64,000 bases of DNA from Bradyrhizobium sp. SSBR45G (GTDB lineage Bacteria; Pseudomonadota; Alphaproteobacteria; Rhizobiales; Xanthobacteraceae), in assembly GCF_030159255.1 (NCBI RefSeq), contig NZ_BSCT01000015.1:95897-159896 (forward strand), read 5' to 3'. Each line of letters begins with the position of its first letter. Within the stretch, counting starts at the first letter, position 1. Both the position numbers and the translations under genes were made by a program. Below the pieces are notes generated by a model. It was given only the letters and a program-made list of their open reading frames with translations. It was not told where the DNA came from and made no database searches. Shown piece by piece: positions 38,297 through 46,844 of this stretch.

Positions 38297-38463
38297 ACCT
38301 CTCCCCGCTTGCGGGGAGAGGTCGGATTGCATCGCCAGAGGCAATCCGGGTGAGGGGGGACAGGTCTAACAATGCGGATCACTGGGTGTGGCTGCCCCTC
38401 ACCTCAACCCTCTCAGCGCGAGCGAAGCTCGTCGCGCCCCCGTAAGAACGGGGAGAGGGAGCG
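38297..38463 (-). repeat. Composite intergenic repeat, right inverted copy
   Basis: B' (38297-38359) and A' (38386-38463) mirror the left copy at 36409-36567. The 76-bp A units differ at about one position (TTGGGG versus TTGAGG). Confidence 0.85.
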
Positions 38464-38609
38464 GACTGCAAGTGTCGCGGCAGATCGTATCTCTCGCTGA
38501 GGCATTTTGAGACCACGCCAATCGTCTCTTGCCCACAAGTTGAAATTGAAATCCCCGCCCTCCCGCTGTTAGCATCGGCGCAACGAACAACAGTCAGGAG
38601 GGACCGCCG

Positions 38610-39386
38610 ATGACCGCATCTGTCTCGGGACGAACAGATCCCGTGGTGCGCCGCATCACGACGGCCGATATTGCCGAGGCCCTCACGCAAGGCCTGCGCG
38701 ACTTCCAGGCTCAGCCCTTGTTCGGCCTCGCCTTCGGCCTGATCTACGTGCTCGGCGGCGTCAGCATCGTGCTGTGCGTGACCGCGTTCGGCATGGTCTA
38801 TCTCGCCTATCCGCTGGCAGCCGGCTTTGCCCTGCTTGGTCCGTTCGTCGCCATCGGGCTCTACGAGGTCAGCCGCCGCCGCGAGCTTGGCCAGCCGATC
38901 ACCTATGGCGCGATCTGGCGCACGATCACCTCGCGCGGCGAGATCGCCTGGATGGCGTTCGTCACCGTGTTCTTCTTCGTGATCTGGATGTACCAGATCA
39001 GGCTGCTGATTGCGCTGCTGCTCGGGCTCAACGCCTCGTTCTCCAGCTTCAAGGAGTTCATGACGGTGGTGCTGACGACCAATGAGGGCCTGCTGTTTCT
39101 TGTGATCGGCAATCTCGATGGCGCGGCGCTGTCGCTGGTGCTGTTCTCGCTGACGGTGGTGTCGTTTCCGCTGCTGCTCGATCGCGACGTCGATTTCGTC
39201 ACCGCGATGATCACCAGCGTGCGGGCGGTCGTGGCCAGTCCGGGGCCGATGATCGGCTGGGCGGCTGTCATCACCGTGCTGCTGATCGTCTCGGCGCTGC
39301 CGTACTTCCTCGGCCTGCTCGTCACCGTGCCGGTGCTGGGCCATGCGACTTGGCATCTCTACCGGCGGATCGTGGCGCCGGCGTGA
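38610..39386 (+). CDS. DUF2189 membrane protein
   Basis: 258 residues with about six membrane helices. The N-terminal block TTADIAEALTQGLRDFQAQP followed by the first helix is the DUF2189 family signature, and the first part VLGGVSIVLCVTAF agrees. Function unknown; some relatives sit near cytochrome oxidase genes. Strong GGAGGG ribosome site. Monocistronic. Confidence 0.88.
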   Translation: MTASVSGRTDPVVRRITTADIAEALTQGLRDFQAQPLFGLAFGLIYVLGGVSIVLCVTAFGMVYLAYPLAAGFALLGPFVAIGLYEVSRRRELGQPITYGAIWRTITSRGEIAWMAFVTVFFFVIWMYQIRLLIALLLGLNASFSSFKEFMTVVLTTNEGLLFLVIGNLDGAALSLVLFSLTVVSFPLLLDRDVDFVTAMITSVRAVVASPGPMIGWAAVITVLLIVSALPYFLGLLVTVPVLGHATWHLYRRIVAPA

Positions 39387-39540
39387 TGTGAACGCGCGTG
39401 CGCTGGGGCTCGCAGGGTGCCGCCGGCGGCTGGTTGCCAGCCACCGACGAAGGTTCGATGGCGCGCAGGGGTGGCTCCTTTTAGGATAGGTTCAAAATGA
39501 CGCTGGGCGGAGGTCCGGCGGACGCACTCTCAGGGGAAGG

Positions 39541-39966
39541 ATGATGCCGGACAATATCGCGCTGTTTGCCACGATCATCCTGCTCCTGCCGATGTTCTAT
39601 CTGCTGCTGGCTGCGCCGGCCTTCCTGCTGGTGCGGCTCGACATCGTGCAGGTGACGCAGTTGTTGCGCGGCATGTTCGAGTCCTACTTCATCGCCCTCG
39701 CGATCGCCGGCGGCATCGGCGTGCTCGCCGTCCTCGCAGATGGCCGTCCGGTGCTGGCCCTGGGCATTGCCGCGATCGCCGCCTTCGCGCTGCTTTCGCG
39801 CCGCTGGTTTCTGGGACAGATGGACGCCCGCATCCGCGACCGGGATTTCGGAGATGTCAGCGCCGTGCGCCGGCTGCGCTGGCTGCATTGGGGCGGGATG
39901 CTGAGCAACGCCGTGCAGGTCGGCGGTGTCCTGGCGTGCATTCCCTACATCGCGGCGGTGTCCTAG
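39541..39966 (+). CDS. Small integral membrane protein, unknown
   Basis: 141 residues with four predicted membrane helices (about 6-32, 48-66, 68-84, 113-138). Between helices three and four lies a charged segment RRWFLGQMDARIRDRDFGD. The ribosome site GGGGAAGG precedes the ATG. I recognise no family. It is divergent from nothing and convergent with the SRPBCC gene. Confidence 0.75.
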   Translation: MMPDNIALFATIILLLPMFYLLLAAPAFLLVRLDIVQVTQLLRGMFESYFIALAIAGGIGVLAVLADGRPVLALGIAAIAAFALLSRRWFLGQMDARIRDRDFGDVSAVRRLRWLHWGGMLSNAVQVGGVLACIPYIAAVS

Positions 39967-39978
39967 ACGATATCCTGA

Positions 39979-40518
39979 TCAAGGCATCTGAATGCCCATC
40001 GCCTTCAGCGCGGCGAGCATGCGCGTCGGCGGCACCATTTTCACTGCGAGCGGCTTGCCGGTTTCGAGCACGCTCTTCAGGCTCGACAGGATCGCCGGCC
40101 AGCCCGCGCGTCCGCCGGACAGGATGTCGTCCGACAGTGGCCGCTCATGCGCTTCCGTCATCGTGAGCCGCACCGCGTCGCCGGCTTGTTCGATCTCGTA
40201 AGTGACCAGCGTTCGTCCGAGCGCCTCGACGAGGCCGGGCCAGTTGACGTCCCAGGTGATGGTCAGAAGGTGCGGCGGCTCGCAGACGATCACCTCGCCG
40301 CTGATGTGCTCGGAGCCGTCGGGCGCGCGGACGATGAAGGCGCCGCCCGCCCGCAGCTCCGCCTCGACGGCGAAGCCGAAGAAATATTGCCGGCTGAACT
40401 CGGCCGAGGTCAGCGCCTGCCAGACCTGCTCCGGGCTCGCGGCGATGTAGATGGTGTAGACGGTCTCCGGCCTGAATTTCGAGATGTCGACGGTGGTGCC
40501 GCGCGGATCAGTCATCAC
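39979..40518 (-). CDS. SRPBCC/AHSA1-domain protein
   Basis: 179 residues, START-like helix-grip fold: TVYTIYIAASPEQVWQALTS at residues 20-39 and LTMTEAHERPLSDDILSGG near 118 match the AHSA1 branch. It likely binds a small hydrophobic ligand. The start overlaps the stop of an ArsR-type regulator by 11 bp; this pair is a common toxic-response arrangement. Confidence 0.87.
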   Translation of the reverse strand: MMTDPRGTTVDISKFRPETVYTIYIAASPEQVWQALTSAEFSRQYFFGFAVEAELRAGGAFIVRAPDGSEHISGEVIVCEPPHLLTITWDVNWPGLVEALGRTLVTYEIEQAGDAVRLTMTEAHERPLSDDILSGGRAGWPAILSSLKSVLETGKPLAVKMVPPTRMLAALKAMGIQMP

Positions 40519-40822
40519 CTTCCTCCAATCGCTTCTTCAATTCGCCGAGCGCCGTCAGCCTGGCGCGCTCGAACTTCCTGATCCAGCGCTCGCCGATCTG
40601 ATGGATCGGCACCGGATTGAGGAAGTGCAGTTTCTCGCGGCCATGCCTGACCGTCGTGACCAGATTGGCCGCTTCGAGAATCGCGAGGTGCTTGGTCACG
40701 GCCTGCCGCGTCATCGTGAGGCCATCGCAGAGTTCGGTCAGGGTCTGGCCGTTCCGTGCATGGAGCCTGTCCAGCAGCGCCCGCCGCGATGCATCCGCCA
40801 GCGCCTTGAAGACGTCGTCCAT
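40508..40822 (-). CDS. ArsR-family regulator (SRPBCC partner)
   Basis: 104 residues. Classical short ArsR winged helix: FKALADASRRALLDRL, then LTELCDGLTMTRQAVTKHLA as recognition part, then the wing VTTVRHGREKLHFLNP. No metal-site cysteines. It overlaps the downstream SRPBCC gene; the pair is transcribed together, and the SRPBCC protein may supply the ligand sensing. Confidence 0.9.
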   Translation of the reverse strand: MDDVFKALADASRRALLDRLHARNGQTLTELCDGLTMTRQAVTKHLAILEAANLVTTVRHGREKLHFLNPVPIHQIGERWIRKFERARLTALGELKKRLEEGDD

Positions 40823-40902
40823 GGCTGAGGATTATGCAACCAAAAGGTTGCGTGTCAAGCCGCCGAATTGCTGGCGGCAGCCTCTTAGAGTCTTGCTTCT
40901 CG

Positions 40903-41226
40903 TCACCTGTCCCGTCCGGGGAGCCGCGCGAGTGTCGCAGAGAGGACGCTGCGGCCTTCCGGAAAATACCGGCGAAAAGCGTCTTCGTGCTTGTGCGGAT
41001 AGTGGAGCAGATAGATCAGGGACCAAGTCATCGCCGCAAGCAGGCGGTCGGAGTTGCAGGCCGGAGACGGCCAGGCTTCGTAGATCGCTCTGACCTCAGA
41101 GCGATCGAGACCGAACAGCGTGTCGAACTCCCACTCCGGAAAGAACGGGCCTTCGACAGCGGCGCCGAGCGCGCGATGCACGATCTCGCGATCCGCGGTC
41201 GAGAGAGAAGCTATCGAGATGGACAT
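40903..41226 (-). CDS. Hypothetical protein
   Basis: About 107 residues from the ATG at 41226 (MSISIASLST). An alpha-helical composition with an aromatic stretch TWSLIYLLHYPHKHEDAFRRY near residue 70. No domain recognised. A longer in-frame start at 41313 would overlap the lysE-like start. Codon use matches neighbours, so it is likely real. Confidence 0.6.
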   Translation of the reverse strand: MSISIASLSTADREIVHRALGAAVEGPFFPEWEFDTLFGLDRSEVRAIYEAWPSPACNSDRLLAAMTWSLIYLLHYPHKHEDAFRRYFPEGRSVLSATLARLPGRDR

Positions 41227-41311
41227 GGCGGATGGTGCCGGCGCGGCGTCACATGGCGTGGAGATGTCTTTCTGATGTATGACATGGTGTCCTCCATCGC
41301 GAGTCGTCTTC

Positions 41312-41932
41312 ATGTCCCTGCAAGTCTATTTCGCCTTCGTCGCCGCCTGCATCGCGCTGGCGCTGCTGCCCGGGCCGGTCGTCACGCTGTTGATCGCCAA
41401 TGGGCTGCGCCATGGAACCCGCGCCGCGCTGATCAATATCGCCGGCGTGCAGACGGGGCTCGCGATCGCCATCGGCATCGTCGCGATGGGCCTGACGACG
41501 CTCATGGCCACAATGGGCTACTGGTTCGAATGGGTGCGCCTGATCGGCGCCGCCTATCTGGTGTGGCTCGGCATCCAGCTGATCCGCTCGCCGATCGAAG
41601 GCATCGCCGCGGGCGAGGCGCCGCCTCCGCCGCCGCGCGGCGGTTTCTTCCTGCAGGGGCTCCTGGTGCTGCTGTCGAACCCGAAGGTGATGGTGTTCTT
41701 CGGCGCCTTCCTGCCGCAGTTCATGGACATGAGCCGGGATCACGTGCCGCAGGTCGCGCTGCTCGGCGTCACCTTCATGGTGATCGCAGGCCTCACCGAC
41801 GCCGTCTATGCGCTGCTCGCCGGCCGCGCGCGAAAACTGTTCTCAGCCAGGCGCACCCGGCTGGTCTCGCGCATCTCCGGCGGCTTCATGATCGGCGGTG
41901 GTCTGTGGCTGGCGCTGACTCGGGCGCGGTGA
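41312..41932 (+). CDS. LysE/RhtB-family amino-acid exporter
   Basis: 206 residues with six membrane helices. The N-terminal ACIALALLPGPVVTLLIANG and the central GAAYLVWLGIQLIRSP are the LysE/RhtB family signatures. It exports an amino acid or homoserine-like compound; substrate unknown. The ATG at 41312 is chosen over an earlier in-frame start that would add a non-family extension. Confidence 0.9.
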   Translation: MSLQVYFAFVAACIALALLPGPVVTLLIANGLRHGTRAALINIAGVQTGLAIAIGIVAMGLTTLMATMGYWFEWVRLIGAAYLVWLGIQLIRSPIEGIAAGEAPPPPPRGGFFLQGLLVLLSNPKVMVFFGAFLPQFMDMSRDHVPQVALLGVTFMVIAGLTDAVYALLAGRARKLFSARRTRLVSRISGGFMIGGGLWLALTRAR

Positions 41933-42077
41933 GCTTTGCTTTTGGTATTTGACTGAGGTCGGAAGCCCTTACTGCCGTTTTGCTGCGATTCTCGAGTGGA
42001 TGTTGGAGCGGTAGGGTTGGCATCTAAGTTCATAGCAACCGACCAGTATCAGCAGATGCATCTTTGTGTTGCACGAT

Positions 42078-42506
42078 ATGGTTGTCTCCATTATTTTGGC
42101 TATCTATAATTGGGGATCACCAATGGTTGTCGATTATTTGTTCCCTGGATCGGTGGTAATTTTAAAGTTCTTGTTCAAGTTGCTGATAGGTCGATCCGTG
42201 ACGGCTGTGGATTTCTTCCGCGCTGTACTTAGTTTTCCTATCGATTTAGCTTTTCTCGCGCTTTCGTTTGCTGCAATTGTTCTGTCTTTTTTGCAGGCTC
42301 GTGAAAAAATTGCGATCGAGCCAAAACAGTCTCTTGGCTGTTTCGTTTTTTGTATTGCTGTATGTGCAGTCGTTGCGATCCTGGTTAGAAAATCAGAGAG
42401 CAAATTCGATCAGGACAGCAACCTAAAATGCGTCGCCTGGATTACTTTGGCTTACATGCTCTCCGGGTGCTTGTTGGCTTTCATTTTTTTGGTTGGGGGA
42501 AGCTGA
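42078..42506 (+). CDS. AT-rich membrane protein, partner of the TIR-like protein
   Basis: 142 residues with about four membrane helices (near 25-45, 50-78, 88-106, 120-140). Base composition is clearly lower in GC than flanking genes, and codon use is different, indicating recent transfer. Start uncertain: ATG at 42078 or TTG at 42066, neither with a strong ribosome site. The stop is directly followed by the GTG of the TIR-like gene, so both form one unit. No family recognised. Confidence 0.7.
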   Translation: MVVSIILAIYNWGSPMVVDYLFPGSVVILKFLFKLLIGRSVTAVDFFRAVLSFPIDLAFLALSFAAIVLSFLQAREKIAIEPKQSLGCFVFCIAVCAVVAILVRKSESKFDQDSNLKCVAWITLAYMLSGCLLAFIFLVGGS

Positions 42507-42507
42507 C

Positions 42508-43266
42508 GTGAATCAACCCGACTTGCAATTAATACTTCAGATTCTTCCGGCTGTTGCCGGTGTTATTGGGCTCTGCGTTGCTGTGCTTTCACTATTGGCC
42601 TTTCGCACGATTCTTAAGGAGCGGTCGCAGTCAACTTATGATGAGAAGAAAAATCGGGCTGCACTCTCCGAGATGCGTCTTTCTTATGAGACGCAGATAG
42701 CAGACATAAATAGAAAGCTTACTGCCACCGAACGGCGCTGGAATGATGTAAATCATCTATTGGTTTCTTCTCAGGAAGCTCAGAAATCTAGGGTATTCGG
42801 ATCCAAGCCGGAGCAGCATCTTACTAGTTTTCTCGAATCCATGCGTGTCACGGAAGCGGACCTCGAGATCGATCCGAAATTGATATTCGTGCTGATGCCG
42901 TTTGATGATGAAAGTCGACCGCTTTTCGACTCAATAAGGAAAGTATGCTTTCGCCTTGATTTGCGGTGTTTGAGAGGAGATGAGCAGAATGCTACCGGAG
43001 ACGTTATGTCTCACATTTTGCGTCTGATGGTCCGGGCGCGTCTTATTGTCGCTGACGTTGGTGCGCGAAATCCGAACGTTTTCTACGAGCTTGGGATAGC
43101 TCATGCTTTGGACAAGCAGACGGTGCTTATATCCAAGTCGATTGCTGATGTCCCATTCGATCTGAGGAGCAATCGGGTGGTGATTTTCAATTCAAACGAA
43201 CAGTTGGAAGTAGACCTGACCGCTACACTAGCTCGCGTGTTCGCGACTACCGAGAAGGCACCGTAG
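42508..43266 (+). CDS. Membrane-anchored TIR-like/deoxyribosyltransferase-like protein
   Basis: 252 residues. An N-terminal membrane helix (7-32), a probable coiled coil (40-95) and a C-terminal nucleotide-handling domain (about 122-245). The domain has FVLMPFDDE near 128-135, LIVADVGARNPNVFYELG (about 179-196) with a conserved Glu at 194, and a closing PFDLRSNRVVIFN. These blocks match the TIR-like/nucleoside 2-deoxyribosyltransferase-like fold; many TIR-fold proteins of this kind cleave NAD. The GTG start with GGGGGA overlaps the region after the partner stop. AT-rich like its partner. Confidence 0.8.
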   Translation: MNQPDLQLILQILPAVAGVIGLCVAVLSLLAFRTILKERSQSTYDEKKNRAALSEMRLSYETQIADINRKLTATERRWNDVNHLLVSSQEAQKSRVFGSKPEQHLTSFLESMRVTEADLEIDPKLIFVLMPFDDESRPLFDSIRKVCFRLDLRCLRGDEQNATGDVMSHILRLMVRARLIVADVGARNPNVFYELGIAHALDKQTVLISKSIADVPFDLRSNRVVIFNSNEQLEVDLTATLARVFATTEKAP

Positions 43267-43308
43267 GCTCCACCCTCACCTGAGATCGTTCGACCTTCTT
43301 TCTGAAAC

Positions 43309-44166
43309 TTAAAGGCCCCGACGGGAAGAGTTCTCAATGCCGATCGTGCCTTTCACCACCGGCGCCACGGCGCCGCCGATCCAGATCGTGTCGCCGTCCT
43401 GAGCCACGTGCACACGGCCTGAGCGGCCGAGCACGGTGCCCTGGGACGCAACATAGTGCTTCGGAGCAATTCCGGCGCCAATCAGCCATTGCGCCAGACT
43501 TGCATTGAGGCTGCCGGTGACGGGGTCCTCGGCGCCGCTCCAGGTGAAGGCGCGGACCTCGTAGTTGGCATCGTTGCCGTCTTCGGCCGACCATGGCGCG
43601 ACGACACCGATCGGCTGCTGCGACAGCGCCTGAGCGTTGTACCTGATGTTCAGAACATCCTGGCGCGAGTCCAGGAGCACGCCGATCCAGCCCGGGCCGT
43701 TGTCGGCCCACTGCACGGCGCGCATCGCCTCGGGCTTGACGCCCAGCGCGGCTGCGATTTTCGCCGTGAGCTCAGCATCGACGGCGCCGGTACGGCGCAG
43801 CGGCGGCGCGGCGAACGCGAGTCGATCGCCGTCGCGCTTGATGCGCACGAGACCCGCGCCGCATTCCTGCACCACGTGCTCACCCTTCGGCCGGCCCCCG
43901 AGCGCGAGCCAGACATGGGCCGAGCCCAGCGTCGGATGGCCTGCAAAAGGCAGCTCGCGCTGCGGCGTGAAGATGCGCACGCGATAATCAGCGCCCGAAT
44001 CCTGGGCACGCGACAGGAACGTCGTCTCGGACAGATTGGTCCAGTTGGCGATCGCCTGCATCGCCGCATCGTCGAGGCCGTCGGCCTCGGCGATCACGGC
44101 AAGCGGGTTGCCCTTGAACGGGACCGCGGAGAACACGTCGACTTGATGGAATGGAAGCGTCGGCAT
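43309..44166 (-). CDS. PhzF-family isomerase/epimerase-like protein
   Basis: 285 residues, two-lobed diaminopimelate-epimerase-like fold. The N-terminal block HQVDVFSAVPFKGNPLAVI and the FAGHPTLGSAHVWLALGG block are PhzF signatures; GSLNASLAQWLIGAGI marks the second lobe. Enzymes of this family isomerise small metabolites; physiological substrate unknown. The ATG at 44166 (MPTLPFHQ) is chosen because the family begins here. Confidence 0.9.
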   Translation of the reverse strand: MPTLPFHQVDVFSAVPFKGNPLAVIAEADGLDDAAMQAIANWTNLSETTFLSRAQDSGADYRVRIFTPQRELPFAGHPTLGSAHVWLALGGRPKGEHVVQECGAGLVRIKRDGDRLAFAAPPLRRTGAVDAELTAKIAAALGVKPEAMRAVQWADNGPGWIGVLLDSRQDVLNIRYNAQALSQQPIGVVAPWSAEDGNDANYEVRAFTWSGAEDPVTGSLNASLAQWLIGAGIAPKHYVASQGTVLGRSGRVHVAQDGDTIWIGGAVAPVVKGTIGIENSSRRGL

Positions 44167-44191
44167 GGCAGTGTCCTCCCCGGGGTCGTCG

Positions 44192-44395
44192 TCAGTCGCG
44201 CCAGAACGGCTTATTGGCCTCTTCGTGAACCGCCGTCGGATCGAGTCCGCAGTCGCGCATCTGCTCGGCGTCGAGCATCGCGAGTTCGGACCGCCAGAAC
44301 AGGCGCTGCAGCCAGAGTTGCGGGACCTGGAGCAAATTGCTCTTCCCGTGGGCAACTTGCGGAGTTGCCCAACGCTGCGCCAGGGAATATGCCAT
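44192..44395 (-). CDS. DUF1127 small protein
   Basis: 67 residues ending in LDAEQMRDCGLDPTAVHEEA and a short Arg/Trp tail, the DUF1127 signature. Small Arg-rich members in rhizobia and Rhodobacter modulate RNA turnover and phosphate uptake. It is divergent from the MocR-type regulator, with an inverted repeat and two direct repeats between them, and 26 bp upstream of phzF on the same strand. Confidence 0.85.
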   Translation of the reverse strand: MAYSLAQRWATPQVAHGKSNLLQVPQLWLQRLFWRSELAMLDAEQMRDCGLDPTAVHEEANKPFWRD

Positions 44396-44404
44396 GTGTC
44401 ACCT

Positions 44405-44485
44405 ATTGCTCTTCAATTGCGTGGTTCGAAGAGCAATCGCGCAGGACATATCTCGGTGCAATCGAAACATTGCTCTCGGTGCAAT
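44405..44485. promoter_or_regulatory. Divergent operator region with inverted and direct repeats
   Basis: A perfect 10-bp inverted repeat ATTGCTCTTC (44405-44414) / GAAGAGCAAT (44428-44437) is followed by two identical 12-mers TCTCGGTGCAAT at 44451-44462 and 44474-44485, 23 bp apart. Direct repeats of this kind are usual binding sites of MocR-type regulators, which suggests control of both DUF1127-phzF and mocR. Confidence 0.65.
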
Positions 44486-44490
44486 ATAGC

Positions 44491-45831
44491 ATGAATGCTT
44501 CCTATACGGCCCTGGTGGACGACATTGCCGAGGACATCGCGGAAGGGCGGCTGAGGGCCGGAGACCGGCTGCCGCCGCAGCGCCAGTTCGCCTATGAACG
44601 GGGAATTGCCGCATCCACGGCAGCCCGCGTCTATGCCGAATTATTGCGCAGGGGTCTCGTCGTGGGCGAGGTCGGGCGCGGCACCTTCGTCGCGGGCCAG
44701 GCGGCGCCGGTGCCACCCTCGCTGCGGCTGGAGCCGTTCGACGGCCGCATCGATCTCGAGTTCAATTTTCCGACACTGCCCGACCAGGCGGTCATGATCG
44801 CGAAATCGATGGCCGTCTGGCAGCGGCCGGAGAAGCTTGCGCCGGTGCTGGCGCCGATCACGCAGCGCCGGCTCGCCGAGGCGGGCCGCACCGCGGCGGC
44901 GTTCTTTGCCAGCGACCGCTGGCGCCCACGCGCGGAGAATTTCGTCTTCGCCGGCAGCGGCCGGCAATCGCTCGCGGCGGCGATCTCGGCGCTGGTGCCG
45001 GTCGGCGGCCGGCTCGGCGTCGAGGCCGTCACCTATCCGATGATCAAGGGCATCGCGGCCCGCCTCGGCGTCACCCTGGTGCCGCTCGCGATGGACGGCG
45101 AGGGCATCCGCCCGGATGCGCTGACCAAGGCGCATCGCAGCAGCGCGCTGACCGCGATCTACATCCAGCCCGTGATGCAGAATCCGCTCGGGCTCACCAT
45201 GAGCGAGTCCCGGCGCGAGGAGATCGTGCGTCTCGTGCGCAAGCATGAGCTGATGATCATCGAGGATCTCGTCTATGGCTTCCTCAGCGATCAGGTCTCG
45301 CTGGCGGCGCAGGCCGAGGAGCGCGTCGTCATCGTCGACAGTCTCGCCAAGCGCCTCGCCCCGGGCATCGCGGTCGGCTTCCTCTATGTCCCGTCGAATC
45401 TCCGCGAGAAATTCGCTGCGACGGTGCGCACCGGCGCGTGGTCGGTGACGTCGCTCGCGCTCGCGGCCGGCATGGGGCTGCTCGCCGACGGCACCGCGGC
45501 GGAGATCACCCGGCGCAAGCGGGCCGATGCCTTGGTGCGGCAGGCGATCGTTGCCGAGTGCCTCGCCGGCCATCGCATCGAGGCCGATCCGCGCTCCTAC
45601 CATGTCTGGCTGCATCTGCCGGAGGGCTGGCGCGCCGAGGCGCTGACGGCCGCGGCGGCGCGTGCGGGCATCGCGATCACGCCGGCGAGCGCCTTTGCGG
45701 TGGCGCATGGCCACTCACCCAATGCGGTGCGGCTCGCGCTCGGCCTGCCCGGCCATGACGATCTGCGTACGGCGCTGTGGCGGCTCGCCGGCCTGCTGTC
45801 GCATCACGATGCGTCGGACATGACCGAATAG
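44491..45831 (+). CDS. MocR-type (GntR/aminotransferase) regulator
   Basis: 446 residues. N-terminal GntR winged helix (residues 5-68, RLPPQRQFAYERGIAASTAA) joined to a fold-type I aminotransferase domain. The PLP lysine is visible in DSLAKRLAPG near residue 290, and the cofactor Asp in IIEDLVYGF near residue 257. The ATG at 44491 fits the GntR domain; a long in-frame extension upstream overlaps phzF and is an artefact. Divergent from DUF1127-phzF, probable targets. Confidence 0.9.
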   Translation: MNASYTALVDDIAEDIAEGRLRAGDRLPPQRQFAYERGIAASTAARVYAELLRRGLVVGEVGRGTFVAGQAAPVPPSLRLEPFDGRIDLEFNFPTLPDQAVMIAKSMAVWQRPEKLAPVLAPITQRRLAEAGRTAAAFFASDRWRPRAENFVFAGSGRQSLAAAISALVPVGGRLGVEAVTYPMIKGIAARLGVTLVPLAMDGEGIRPDALTKAHRSSALTAIYIQPVMQNPLGLTMSESRREEIVRLVRKHELMIIEDLVYGFLSDQVSLAAQAEERVVIVDSLAKRLAPGIAVGFLYVPSNLREKFAATVRTGAWSVTSLALAAGMGLLADGTAAEITRRKRADALVRQAIVAECLAGHRIEADPRSYHVWLHLPEGWRAEALTAAAARAGIAITPASAFAVAHGHSPNAVRLALGLPGHDDLRTALWRLAGLLSHHDASDMTE

Positions 45832-45835
45832 GGCC

Positions 45836-46639
45836 TCAGGCGAGGCCCTTGCCGCGCAGCTCGATTTCGATGGCGCCGAGGATGCGGATCAGCCGCTCGG
45901 CCCAGCTTTGCTGGCCCTCGGGCTCGGCGATCTCGTTTTGCCGGATCTCTATGCCGGAATTGATCAGGCCGCGCGCTTCGCCATGCACGGGGATGGTGTA
46001 GTCTGTGCCGTCGCCGACCGCATAGGGCTGGTTGTCGCCGACCACGAGATCGGGCTCGGCGCGCAACGCCTTCAGCAGCAGCGGCGGCAGCACACGGTCG
46101 TGCTGATACAGCGTGCCGATGTGCCAGGGCCTGGAGATGCCGGCATAGACCGGCGTGAAGCTATGCAAGGCGACCAGCACCGTGGGCCGCCCCGCTTCCT
46201 TGCGCGCGTCGAGCACGGCGGTGATGCGGTCGTGATAGGGATCGAAGATCTCCCGGCGCCGGAGCTCGGCATCCTCATGCGTCAGGCCTTCATTGCCGGG
46301 GATGGTCGTGCGCTCGCTGATCATGGGAATGGAGTTCGGCGCCTTCGGCGACCGGTTGCAGTCGATCACGAGGCGCGAGTAGCGCTGCGCCACCAGATGC
46401 GCATCGAGCGCCCGCGACACGGCCTCTGCGACGCCGGCAATGCCGATGTCCCAGGCGATGTGCCGCTCCAATTCGCTCTCGGGAAGGCCGAGATCGCCGA
46501 GCGCGTGTGGCAGCAGCCGGCCATAATGATCACAGGTGAGAAGGAACGCGGACGCCCCATCGACGTTTTGCTCCAGCACGGGCGGAACTTCGTCGTGCTG
46601 CAGGAGTCGATGCGTGTTGCTCGTGCCGGACGTGGTCAT
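45836..46639 (-). CDS. N-formylglutamate amidohydrolase-family protein
   Basis: 267 residues. Zinc-dependent hydrolase of the HutG/N-formylglutamate amidohydrolase family: DHYGRLLPHALGDLGL near 38, HIAWDIG near 60, DCNRSPKA near 93 and VLVALHSFTPVYAG near 152 carry the presumed ligands. No histidine-degradation genes are adjacent, so the natural substrate is open. Convergent with mocR. Confidence 0.88.
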   Translation of the reverse strand: MTTSGTSNTHRLLQHDEVPPVLEQNVDGASAFLLTCDHYGRLLPHALGDLGLPESELERHIAWDIGIAGVAEAVSRALDAHLVAQRYSRLVIDCNRSPKAPNSIPMISERTTIPGNEGLTHEDAELRRREIFDPYHDRITAVLDARKEAGRPTVLVALHSFTPVYAGISRPWHIGTLYQHDRVLPPLLLKALRAEPDLVVGDNQPYAVGDGTDYTIPVHGEARGLINSGIEIRQNEIAEPEGQQSWAERLIRILGAIEIELRGKGLA

Positions 46640-46844
46640 GCTGCCTCTCGTTGCTTCATGAAGCGGCAGACCGATCTCGAATCGAGCAGAAAAATGAGGA
46701 TGGGGCCGGCGTGCATCATGATGTTCGTCGAACGATGCTGATTCTGGCGATCATTCACAAGACAGAAGTTCACAATGGGCCTACGGTCCACTGTGACGAC
46801 GAGGCTGGCGCGACGTGCCGCCCGAACGGGGCGAGGGAGCCTTC

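Noticed and set aside
36409..38463. Insertion sequence around the acyl-CoA synthetase
   Set aside because: Flanking inverted repeats belong to palindromic intergenic families also seen elsewhere; there is no transposase and no clear target-site duplication.
43456..44490. N-terminal extension of the MocR regulator
   Set aside because: The open frame runs antisense through phzF; the GntR domain begins at the ATG at 44491.
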